The notes under the pieces were generated by a model that worked only from the letters and a program-made list of their open reading frames with translations, had not been told where the DNA came from and did not search any database. Below are positions 11,801-22,300 of a stretch of 64,000 nt of DNA, piece by piece; the stretch's first letter is position 1; the number at the start of each line of letters is the position of its first letter. Made by a program: the position numbers and the translations under genes. This DNA is from Hormiphora californensis. Lineage: Eukaryota > Ctenophora > Tentaculata > Cydippida > Pleurobrachiidae. The DNA lies in the NCBI GenBank assembly GCA_020137815.1, contig CM035357.1:7908111-7972110 (forward strand), given 5' to 3'.

Positions 11801-14535
11801 GAAGCAATTCAAGTCAACATAATTCAAATATTAGACGGGTCATTTTCACATGATGCCCATATACGGAGTGTTTTCAAGATGCCCATATATGGTGTTGCCT
11901 CAGGTCCGGGAGAAGGAACACTTATAGGGTTGGGGTGGTCTGGGAGCATGCTCGGTGCTCTTTTGAACGATGGTATTCTGTGAGATCTGACCACGGAGTA
12001 GTTTGCATACACCCCAGGGGTCTAGTTGGTGCCAGGCTCCTTTCACGTGAACCAAGTACGTGCACCTATCACGGGAAACAATGGCATCAGAGGGGCAGTG
12101 TGTTTCAAGGGTTTGATAAGAGAGATCGGTACATTTTACATTAGAAGATCCAATAAGTACACTATAACTGGAACATGTGTGTTACTTACCCATCTTTAGG
12201 ACATATCTTCACATCCTGTGGGTCTATTGTAAAGTTCCTCCCTCTTACCTTGCACCGGTACACCTAATAAAGTAATGTCAGTTACTTCACCTTACTTTCA
12301 TTGCAGTTTGATGTGATGAGTGTAGGTTATACCGATCACTCGAAAGTGTCTGAACAATCTAGATCCAATAATACCCAATCTTACCCAAATATCATTGTCT
12401 CTGTTAGCAACTTTTGGTGGCTTGAATGCTTGAATGCTGCCAATGTACTCCAGGGTCTTGACAACTGAAAACGTGGGTAGTCAACTCCTAAGTAGTTTTT
12501 AGGTCAAATGCTTTGTCACCTACAATAATTGGTAATGATTACACTTGAACATTATGAAACATACCTTTAGCTTTAGGGACCTCGACCCAGCAGTCGCTAT
12601 CAATACTGACAGAGAGTTGTCCCGGGTGCTCACCACTCCTCACATGACATGGCAACACCCTGAAGTAACATGACTCATCAGTAGATATAACAGTCCATTC
12701 TACTATCTCAGATTAATATGATTCTTTTAGCAGGGGGGGGGGGGGGACTAATTAAAATTGTGACACTCATCACTCACCTGTAAACATTTCCTCCTATTTT
12801 CACATCGTAAACTACCCTCGTCTTCCTCCCGTCCTTCGTCTGATTCATCTGCTGCCTCCCCTTCACCCTCTCAATATTCGCCTTGATGAAATTCTTCTTT
12901 CTGAGTCTCCTCATCACCGCTGTTGGTGGTCCCTCCCTGGACACTGCTGATTTTGTAGCACTGGGTACTAGGGGAGACCTAACCAGTAGCCTGGATGTCC
13001 TGCCCCTACCCGGCCTCCCTGATACCCCCTTCCTAACATTCAACTTAGGTTTCTTCTTTTGTTTCTGGTTCTCCAGGAACATCTTGGTGTAGTTCGCCTC
13101 ATTGTAGAGCCTCCGTAACAGTGACAAACTGCCACTCTCCTTCTTCGGGGGAGGGGGTACTGTCCCCTCTCTTTTTGGAGGTTGGGGTGTTGTGCTGGGA
13201 GGTGGGGTTAGACCCGCATCCCCAGTTCTGTCAAAGGGGCAGTGACTGTTGGCATACTCCAAATCCTCCATGACAGTTATCCCATCGATAGAGGAAGAGG
13301 AAGAGGAGAAGTGGGAACCAAGGTAGGGAGACAGGGTCGTATCACTCTCCGGCCTGGGGGAAAAGAAAACTGAATTTTCAGAAAATAGGAAGATTTTGTC
13401 AGAATCATTGTATACTGGGAAATGGATGACATGTAGTAGGGTCATGAACAGCTCGAACAGTTCCATGAGGGGACTCACCTAGCGCCAGGGTCGTTTGCTT
13501 TGGACTTGTTGAATTTGCGGGAGGAGTCCTTGTCCAAAGTAGCACCTTCTTGATCCAGTTTTAGCTGTTGGCGGGGCTGGCTTTGCCTTTCTTGCTCGAC
13601 TGCTGACTGGTAAAGCTGAAAGAGATGTTGGTAAAATCATAGGGATTATTTTCAACATATTACAATAATGCACAACAAGTGGTTGACATGAGAACTCACT
13701 GGGTGAGACGGGTTTGCGAGGTTTGGTTGGGCGTCTTGTCGTGGCTGGGACCGCTGTCTTCCGGGCCCTCCCCGGTAGCTTTTTTCGGTGCAACTCTGAC
13801 TGAGGAGGCTGTTGAACCGGTCTCGTGAGAGTCCTCTGAGGATTAGTTTTAGAAGTGGGTTTACCGTGTCCAGATCCACGTCTTTCTCGTCCAGCAACTC
13901 CCTGGTAGTTGGGTGGAGGGGATTATAAGAGGTATTGGGGGTGGGGGAGGATGGTTATAAGAGGTATTGGGTGGAAGGAGAGATGTTATAGGAGGTATTG
14001 GGGGAGGAGGGGGAGGTGGTAGTGGCAGGGGGGGGGGGGTGCTATAGTTTGTTTCGTTAATATCGTGCAGTTATCAGTCATCTGATCTGATTCAGAGATC
14101 ACACAATAATTGATACCTTCCACTATAATAATATTGCACCTCGAACTTGACCTAATTATCACAAGTGATATCTTTATTATTAAATTTAGGAAAGAATCTT
14201 TGACTATTGCAGGGCGTCATTGCTTCTATTGGAAGCTCCAATTGCATTATTTGTGGGTAATATATTGCCTCTTTTCAATATTATATGTCCTTTGCTTTGT
14301 TACTACAGCCCCCTGAGATTACCTGAGATCATCCTGCCGCTACATATTTGGTATCCCCGGAATGCATCCCTTGACTATACTGCAGTAATAAAACATGCTG
14401 ACTATACAGTAAAACACTAAACAGTACTCACGTCATCACGGTGATGAGGTGGAGAGTTTCTTGTGTTATCTTGCTCCTCCCGTGGTCCCTCCTCACGGTC
14501 GGCACTTCCTCCGTCGCTGTGTCCGGGGTTCCCAT
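8813..14535 (-). CDS. Gene B: multi-exon protein of unrecognised beta-rich repeat modules
   Basis: Proposed start is the ATG at 14535 (G at -3, G at +4), 370 bases from the divergent ornithine decarboxylase TATA. Exons run through about 14573-14451, 13902-13699, 13620-13488, 13365-12780, 12708-12566, 12465-12385, 12262-12187, then 11443 to 8813. The opening is a leucine-rich helical stretch (LLKLILRGLSRDRFNSLL) and basic Pro/Ser-rich linkers. Modules of about 47 residues follow, for example YDVKIGGNVYRVEWTV, SVYLNGEWTAAELG then KPGTYVIITDTRNIRVPASHV, and EYNVFIDGRFVRL then KPGFYRV. A Gln/Asn/Pro/His-rich linker lies near 11.1-11.4 kb. Six apparent +1/-1 frame changes at G/C runs between 9812 and 11074 break the last long region into overlapping frames. 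Function unknown; no signal peptide or membrane segment was seen. Same family as gene A. Confidence 0.65.
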
Positions 14536-14573
14536 TGCTACCAGAACCGGCCCCGAACTCTCCTCCGGTCCTG
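14451..14573 (-). other. First coding exon of gene B
   Basis: It is bounded by an acceptor-like CTGTACAG and a GTGAGT donor. Two frames are open. The frame starting MGTPDTATEEVP ends in the phase the next exon needs and gives LHLITVMTELLDEKD across the junction, so it is preferred over the Gly/Glu-rich alternative. Confidence 0.5.
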
Positions 14574-14902
14574 TACAGGGATTAACTTGTCATACTTTCT
14601 TTGATATCTTGCTGCAGGCCTGGATCAAGATCCGTATGCATGATGATGAAATATTAGTTGACTATAGTTGCTATAGGTGCTATATAAGTGGGCAATTATA
14701 GTTTGCACACCCGCTGCTGCAGCCCATAATTTTCTCGCCTGAACAGCTGCAGTAGTAGTAGCCTATTATCTCTCTCTTTTTCTCTCCTTTTCCCTCTATC
14801 TAGCTCTCCTATAATCTCCGGCCCAGCCGTATATTGGCCGTGATGCGTGAGGTTTTTTGCACCTGCCATAGATCAGCCTAGCCTCGGATAATTTGTCTAG
14901 CC
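14574..14902. other. Shared divergent promoter region (gene B / ODC)
   Basis: About 330 bases lie between gene B's first exon on the minus strand and the ODC TATA box on the plus strand. It contains a CT-rich run at 14766-14810 and no coding sequence. Confidence 0.5.
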
Positions 14903-14909
14903 TATATAA
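14903..14909 (+). promoter_or_regulatory. TATA box of the ornithine decarboxylase gene
   Basis: TATATAA lies 82 bases upstream of the ATG at 14991. A start site about 30 bases downstream would give a 5' leader of about 55 bases. Confidence 0.55.
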
Positions 14910-14990
14910 CTGCCAAGATTGCAACACCAGATCCAGAATCCAACATCTCGTTTTGCTTATTCTTCTAATCCCTTCACCAACCAGGCCAAT

Positions 14991-16229
14991 ATGGGTCCAG
15001 AATACACTTCACCGATCACAGATGGAAGTAAGAAGAAGGTTATGACTGGGGAGGAACAGGAAGTTCTATCTGTGGAGAGTGCGGGACAGTACATAAGAGA
15101 TCATGTGGCACAACTCACACCTTTCCAAGACGATCCCTTTATTGTGACAGACCTCGGTGAGATTCAAAAGCGAGTTGAACTATGGAAAACAGCCTTCCCC
15201 AACATCACGCCATACTTCGCGCTGAAAGCCCAGAACAATGCCAAAATAGTTGAACTGTTGGCAAGTGAAGGATTCGGTTTTGACGTCGCCTCCCTACCGG
15301 AGATTAACAAAGTAAAAGACCATGTCCCTGTTGATATGATCCTCTATGCCCAACCCTACAAACAGCCCTCCCACCTAAAGAGCGCCATCCACCTCCTCTC
15401 TGTGTGTGACTCTGTTGATGAGATACGAAAAGTTGGAGAGATATCAGCTGAGCTAGGTGTAACAGCACGTATTCTACTGAGAATCCTACCAGCCAACCCT
15501 ACCCCTGCTGCAACCTCCACTCTCTCCTCAAAGTTTGGTGCTCCTTTTGAAGATCTGGAGGCCCTGTCAACCGCGGCAAAGAATTCCGGTGTCATGGTAA
15601 CAGGGATTAGTTTCCACGTGGGTAGTCACTGCCAATCAGCAGCTCCCTACACCCACACCCTCCCTTTAGCTAGGAAATGGTGGAACAGCCTAGTGGAGAT
15701 TGGGTTCACTAACATGACCACTCTAGATATAGGGGGAGGGTACCCTGGGGAGGGAGGTGAAGTGTTCCTTCACATCGCCGAGCAGATAAAATCAAGTCTT
15801 GAGAAAGAGTTTGGGGATTTGGAGGGATTGAAAGTGATAGCGGAGCCTGGACGGTTCATAGTTACTACCAGTCAGACGGTTGTTGCGAAGGTAATCAGTG
15901 TAAAAAGGGACGGCTCCCTGGTTCTCAACACTGGTGTATACGGGGGTCTGGCCAACACTGTCTGGGACAAGAAGGCAGCTAGAGGATCTAAACCCTACGT
16001 TGTTGGTCGTGATACTACTGACAATACCCTGCGGAGTGAGGTTGCATTCTGGGGCCCAACATGTGATAGTTCTGATAAGATGCTAGATGGGTATACAGTT
16101 GCTGGTACACCGCCTGTGCGAGGTGACTGGGTGGCCTTTCCTGACCTGGGTAGCTACAATAGCTCTCTAGCTACCAGTTTTAATGGGTTCAACCCGCCTG
16201 CCATTCACTTTGTCAGGTCTTCAGACTAG
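14991..16229 (+). CDS. ODC1: Ornithine decarboxylase, intronless
   Basis: It decarboxylates ornithine to putrescine, the first committed step of polyamine synthesis, in the cytosol. Seen: one uninterrupted frame of 412 residues from ATG 14991; the frame is open further upstream but without an ATG. Motifs in family order: YFALKAQNN with the pyridoxal-phosphate lysine, FGFDVASLPEI, YAQPYKQPSHLK, ISFHVGSHC, LDIGGGYPG, AEPGRFIVTTSQ, GVYGG followed by WD, WGPTCDSSD with the catalytic cysteine and the following aspartate, GDWVAFPDLGSY, and FNGFNPP at the end. All catalytic positions I can place are intact, so an active enzyme rather than an antizyme inhibitor is likely. It is somewhat shorter at the C-terminus than the vertebrate enzyme (about 460). 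Lack of introns suggests an old retrocopy or intron loss. Confidence 0.93.
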   Translation: MGPEYTSPITDGSKKKVMTGEEQEVLSVESAGQYIRDHVAQLTPFQDDPFIVTDLGEIQKRVELWKTAFPNITPYFALKAQNNAKIVELLASEGFGFDVASLPEINKVKDHVPVDMILYAQPYKQPSHLKSAIHLLSVCDSVDEIRKVGEISAELGVTARILLRILPANPTPAATSTLSSKFGAPFEDLEALSTAAKNSGVMVTGISFHVGSHCQSAAPYTHTLPLARKWWNSLVEIGFTNMTTLDIGGGYPGEGGEVFLHIAEQIKSSLEKEFGDLEGLKVIAEPGRFIVTTSQTVVAKVISVKRDGSLVLNTGVYGGLANTVWDKKAARGSKPYVVGRDTTDNTLRSEVAFWGPTCDSSDKMLDGYTVAGTPPVRGDWVAFPDLGSYNSSLATSFNGFNPPAIHFVRSSD

Positions 16230-16230
16230 A

Positions 16231-16236
16231 AATAAA
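16231..16236 (+). terminator. Poly(A) signal of the ODC gene
   Basis: AATAAA begins two bases after the TAG stop. A second AATAAA near 16373 is an alternative. Confidence 0.5.
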
Positions 16237-16332
16237 AGTTATGCTGTGTCTTTTTGTAAAGTTTAAATACAACTTGTCACTTTGAGTGTTTGAATTGTAT
16301 TGTATTTTATTTTCTTCAAAAGGAGATAGAAG

Positions 16333-16338
16333 TTTATT
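16333..16338 (-). terminator. Poly(A) signal of gene A (minus strand)
   Basis: AATAAA on the minus strand, about 56 bases after the proposed TAA stop of gene A at 16394-16396. It faces the ODC 3' end, so the two transcripts probably overlap or nearly meet. Confidence 0.5.
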
Positions 16339-16393
16339 AATTTGCACCGGTACAATGTGTCAATATAATGTCAAATAAACGGGTGCCGGCTAG

Positions 16394-19300
16394 TTACCTG
16401 GTGTGTCGAAAGGGCTGCGTGTCATGAAAGGGTCTGATGGCGGTGGGGCTAACTCTCACACTCCTCCCATGTACCCTAACTATAAAGGTACCCAGCTGCT
16501 TCCTACTTGGGGAGATATCTGTTGCATTCACCTTGTTCCACATCTTGTTCACAAACACCTAGCATGGTTAGGGTAGTAGTAGTAGACAGCATGGTTAGGA
16601 TGGTGACATTAATCATATGGGATATGTTTACAATAGCATTATATAATCGGCCGAGTGAAACCAACCTCATAGTAATCGCACTGAATCGGGCTATCCCTCC
16701 CCTCCTCTGTTTCAACCCCGCCTTCATCAATATCTGATTTCTTCTCTTCCACTTCATCATCCTGCTGATATATGTAGGGGTTACCTGCACTGTTTGATAT
16801 CTCTCCTCCTAGTTGTTAAAGTGGTGTTACGATGACGACATCTCCCTCCCCAACCCCAACCCAAACCCTGGATACCCCGATACATACCTTGACCAGTGCA
16901 GACTTCTCTACATTGACACTCTGCCCACAGAAAGTTATAGAACAGAACTCTTCGTCAACATCCACTATCTTCTCCCCCGGGATTGTGTACCAATCATCAT
17001 CAATCTTTATCTTGTACCTATTGGAGAGGGGTGGTGGTTGTATGACCAAGTTTGGCTATCTGCCATGATTATATTCCTACCTGCCGATGTACTGGTCTGG
17101 CTGTGTTTCTTCTGGCAACTTCTCTACAACAGGGGCGGCAACCTTCTCTTCCCTTGGTGGAGACTTTTCCTTCATTGTGATCGGGATGGTGGCTGGAAAA
17201 TATTATTTTATGTGGCCGGTATAACAGATGTATGTTATCGATAAATTGGAAAGTACATAGTAGAGTAAGGACAACTGCACTAGGTTCTGTACAAGCAAGG
17301 AAAATACAATTTGTAACTGGTACCTGGTTGTTCGAGGTTTGGTTTCTGTGGTGCGGTATCAGGAGCACAGAACCCGACTGTAGCCTGGACGGGGTTAATG
17401 TTGAACTGTCCAAATCCAGTTCCAAACCCATTTATAGGTTGGTTGTAGTATGATGCCATACCACAGTTGTTGTTGTTATAGGACTGATTCAACTGGGGGG
17501 CATAGGTGTGAAAACATAGTAACAAGTAGAGTTAGGGCCGCTATTTAGCGGGCGATACAAGAGCTAACTAGATTTCTAAATTCTATCATGATATGGATAT
17601 TGCTAACTAGAGCTCACTTATAGATCATGATATTGCTAACCTGTAAGTTCTGCATCATGCTGGAGGGAACAACAATAGTATTCTGTTTAGGTGCTGGTGC
17701 AGGGGGGATGTTCTGCATATTTAGGAAGTCCTGGAGCCTCCTCTCTTTCTCAATCAGCTGCTGTCTCTCCTCATAGAAGGCCTGCTGTTTCCTCTGATAC
17801 TCTTCCATCTTCACCCTGTGTTCCTCAATGACCCTGGCCTCCTCAGCTCTAGCTGCCTCCCTCGCCCTCTGTCTCTCTTCTTCCTCTAATCGGAGTCTCT
17901 CCTGGTTCCTGGCTATCTCATCCATGATGATTCTCTGCTTCTCAAACTGTCTAATTTGTTCCTTCTCTGCTTCAACCCTCTCCCTCTCCTCCGCAAGCTT
18001 CTTCTGCTCCTTTGCCAACTTCCGCTGGTCTTCCCGCCACTTCTTCTGCCCCTCAGCTGCTAGCCGCTCATGTACCACTCTCAGCTCCTCCACTGCTTTC
18101 CGCTCCTCAGCCAGGCGTTTCTCCTCTACCAGTCTCCGTTCATTCTCCACCTTGAGCCGCTCCTGAATGAGAGTTACCCTCCGCTGCTCCTGATCCAGGG
18201 CTATTGCTCGCTGGGCGGCAAAGTTAACCGCAAACTTGTAAGGAATGTTAACGACTGTTTGGCGGGGGGAACTTCCTGCATTCTTGGCTGCTCCATTGTT
18301 ACCCTGGTAACCAGCGGGACTCCTAACTGGACTGGATAATTGCTGCTGCTGTCTGTATTGTTGCTGAGGGGGAGGAGGATTGTAGGCGGTTCGTACTGGA
18401 CTAGACACAAAGGCCTGTTTCTGAGGGCTAGGAGGTCCCTGTACGATGTTATGGTGTCTAACTGGACTACCCTGTTGGACCTGCTGTCTAACAGGGCTCG
18501 TTTGTGGTGGCTGTTGTCGAACTACACCGGGGCTTGTTTGTGGTGGCTGCTGTCTGACCCCAGGACTGGAAGGGGCAGGTCTGACCCCAGGACTGGACGG
18601 TGCTTGTCTGCCAGTATTGTACCCTGGAGAGAAGGGTTGGTATGCTGCTGCTGCTGGGTAGACAGGGGATCCCGCCTGGTGCGCTGGACTAAAGTGGTTG
18701 CCAGGCTGGTAGGTAGGGGACCTGAACACTGGCTGTGGCTGGAAATACGACTGGTAAGGGTTGAACTGGGACGCTGAAGGTTGTACTGGAGCACTCTGAA
18801 ATAGTAAAATGTAGCTGAGAATCTTTAGATAAAATCAACATCATATAAAATTAAGTTTGTTTAGTTTCCTATACCTGGTGTGGTGTTGGTACAGCAGCGG
18901 TAGTTGGATGGTGAGGTACTGTCTCTGGCTGACAGGTATCAGATATAGTTCTATCATCATCCCCGTCAGTCATATTCCCATTGTTCTGCATGGCACGGGG
19001 CTGACCGTTCTTGTTCATTGTCACTGTAAACTTGTCAATCCCTGCCCGACGTAGTCCATCACTTATTTCAGTGTCTGGGGTCAAGGTGGGGTTTTAGTTT
19101 GCATTTCGGAAGTTTGTCAAATTTTCAGATTTTCTAACTGCTTTAGATGGCTTCTAAACGACTACTACTTATATAATAACACAACTTCTAAATTCGAAGG
19201 TTCCAATTGTCCCCCCCCCATGACAACTCACTGATAGTTTTGGTTTCCTCGTCCCCACTGTCTTTGTTATCATTGAATGCTGCATTCAGGGCCGTCATGC

Positions 19301-22300
19301 TGGGGTATCCCCTACTGTACTGAAGGACAATGTTATTCGTTTCAACCCTGTACTGCCTCCCCTGATGGACAAAGAACAGGTTCCTCTCATCTTTCATGTC
19401 TGCAGCCTCCAGGTCAACCACTGTCCACTTACCATCTATTATACAACCTGAGAGAGTGGAGTTTGATGTGGATTATCCTTAAAACTGTTATGATTTTAGA
19501 AGATTTGGATTTTGGAGGACATGATCAAAACACTAAAACAGCCGTCGATTGATCTAAACTAAACTCCCTACCAATGTAGTCCATGGTGCAGACAGCAGGT
19601 TGTAGATCATGGATCTGCTCGGGTTTGCAGTTGACAGCAGTGAGGTTAGAGTCCGTGGTAACCTCACTGTACATTCCAGTACTTCCACTACCCATGTTAT
19701 TCATTGTGTTGAAAATGCGCTCCCGCACACCCTCCCCTAAAGAAGGAACGTGATGTTTTTTATATGATCAGAATGTTCATGAGTTTCTCATCAATTAGAA
19801 AGTTTAGCTGTTTATGCAAATGGTGTAGACGTGGAATGATGACTGTCAAAAGTTAAGTTTTTATTAAGCAAACGAACAAGACATGAAGCAGAGTTTTTAG
19901 CGATCAAACGAGTGGGAAGGTATCGAACCTATTGCCTTTAGAGCTGCTGTATCACCACCACCACCACCACCTGTAGCAGCACCTGGATTCTGCATTCCTG
20001 ATATTACTTGGCACAACCCAAACTAAAGATATATACTGCAATGATTGTTTAGATAATTACTTGTCAGACAGTGAGATCTAGAACGCTAGTACCACTGTAT
20101 CAGCTAGTACCACAGTATCAAACCTAGCACCAAATAGTCTGTACTAGACAACAAAAAGAGAGGGGAAGACACACTCTGTCATACAACACACAACGATCAG
20201 AACGGTGTAAGCCAAGCCCCGGGGGCTATCGGCGTGTAGATAAAACATGCTGTGGGGGAACCTTTTCCTGGTATGCTGATAGATTATTATCGTACTGAAT
20301 ACGGAGTAGAATGCTTGTAATTTATTTGACAATCCAGAGGGTTTCAATTGTTTTTATGAAGGAGTAAAGTTGAAAAGTGTTGTTATGTCATGATGGTGAT
20401 ATAAGACTTTACTTTACTATGTTGCTGCACTTGTCTGTCTGAGTAAGTGATCCATGTTAGCCCACTATGTCAGAAGCTTTACTAGCTCCTTTAGCACACA
20501 CACCTAGGAGACCAGCTTCAGCCCTGGTTTAGTACTTGTAATAATAATATGCATTATGCTCACATCCAATATATCACGTGGCATGCACGTGCTGGGTGAT
20601 TGGATCACATGACCTTGCACGTGCAAGAATACAAGTTGCACGTGCTGATATGAAATCTAATCCATGTGACACATTATATGCAATTGCCGGTCATGATTTG
20701 CTTAGTGAATTTGTTCTATATTCGGCCATGACGAATTACTGGCGGCAAATTGTTTTTTACAAAGATCAACCCCTCTAAATATACCAGGGTCTATAATGTG
20801 TGAGGTGAATACTGTTCAGTGACTTTTCATGCCATTTAAAAAACATCATCAAACGATAATTGGGTTTTACTAAAATTAAAAAGTAAATCAAACATTATAC
20901 TGCACAATACATGTATAAACAACAAACTTCACTCAGTGACCGTTTGATCCTGCAAACAAAAAAAAACGGATCACTCTTATTTATCAAGACCAAAAAAGTC
21001 TTTAAAGCCCCCTCTTTAAATATTTGGTCAGACGCTCTAAAAAAGTATGAAGAATTTAGTCAAATATCCCGATAGAAACTCTGAAAGCTAAACCATCTGA
21101 GGGTCAAAATGCTTCATATGTACAAAATTGTATGCGCATTCGGTCTTCGAATTCAAGTCTATGAAATCAACTTTACATATTATACTGTTAAATCATCATA
21201 TCTACGATCATTCTACCCCTACCAATCACCCCCAAATCTGAAATTCTCTGTGAGTCAGTTACAAGGCACCCTAACAGGGCCCTTTCAAAACACTCTAATC
21301 TAAAGGTCTCTAATGTCTCCTTAATGTCCCCTGAGCGACCTGACCCAGGCCATGTTGTTCTTTGCGTCTGGTCCTGCCAGAACCCTCGAATCTTGTAGTA
21401 TGGGTATTCCAGGTGTGATCGCCAACATTCCTTTCTCCGATCTGCGAGGGGAATGTGGTTAAACTAATAAATAAATAATTTGGAAATGAGAGGACAATTC
21501 GATCATATCTGGTGAACTATTTTTGCTCCTTTATAAAACTTTTTACCGTTCATGTGAGATGTAAGGTTTCTCAGTGGGAGTGTAAGCTGTGTCAGTGTCC
21601 ACCACTGTTTCGGTTCTGTAAATCTCAGATGCTGATGCTGATGTTCGTCCATCTGGTGAAAATATAAAGAGGATTCAGTGTTGCTAATAAAGATTGAAAT
21701 CACGCTATAACGTTGCATTCATTCGTAGATCTAGGAAACAAGGTTTATTCTGGGTCCAACAAAGATGTACCTATTTCCCGTTCCTCTGAGACCCTAGATT
21801 TGTTGTCTGTTACAAAGTCAGTTAGTGAGATTCCTGGGTCAGTATCTGTTCCCGGCGATCCATACAGGTGGTACTTGCCCTTTTCTACCTTGCTGGGCAC
21901 CTGACGAAGTAATTGAAAGTTAAACTCTAAAAGTAAATTCATAACAATAATTCCTGGTGGTGACTGTATGCACTAATCAGTTTACTGAGAAGTATTTAGT
22001 TGTTATTACCATCATTTTCTGGAAGAGAAGTCGTTTTGATTTGTTGGCCACCACCCTGTTGGTTCCCTGCCACCTTGGCCTGTTTCCAGACCGAACTACA
22101 CCCTTCTTGGAGGAACATCTCAACCTCTAATGGGGGAAGAATTAGTTGTAAATCAGCTGCTGCTCTTAGTGTGGGAAGAATGGTAAATTTACCAAAATAA
22201 ATTAAGCTAATTTATAACAACCTTGTCCCAAGAGACGGGAGACTGGAAGGGAGATCGTCTCATTGATGCGTACTCATCAGTAGTGTCATTCCTAACACTG

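Noticed and set aside
14441-14701. Plus-strand frame with a signal-peptide-like start
   Set aside because: It overlaps a minus-strand exon of gene B that has both splice sites and phase agreement; no support on the plus strand.
14919-14990. Upstream extension of ODC by 24 residues
   Set aside because: The frame is open but has no ATG before 14991, and the TATA box position makes this the 5' leader.
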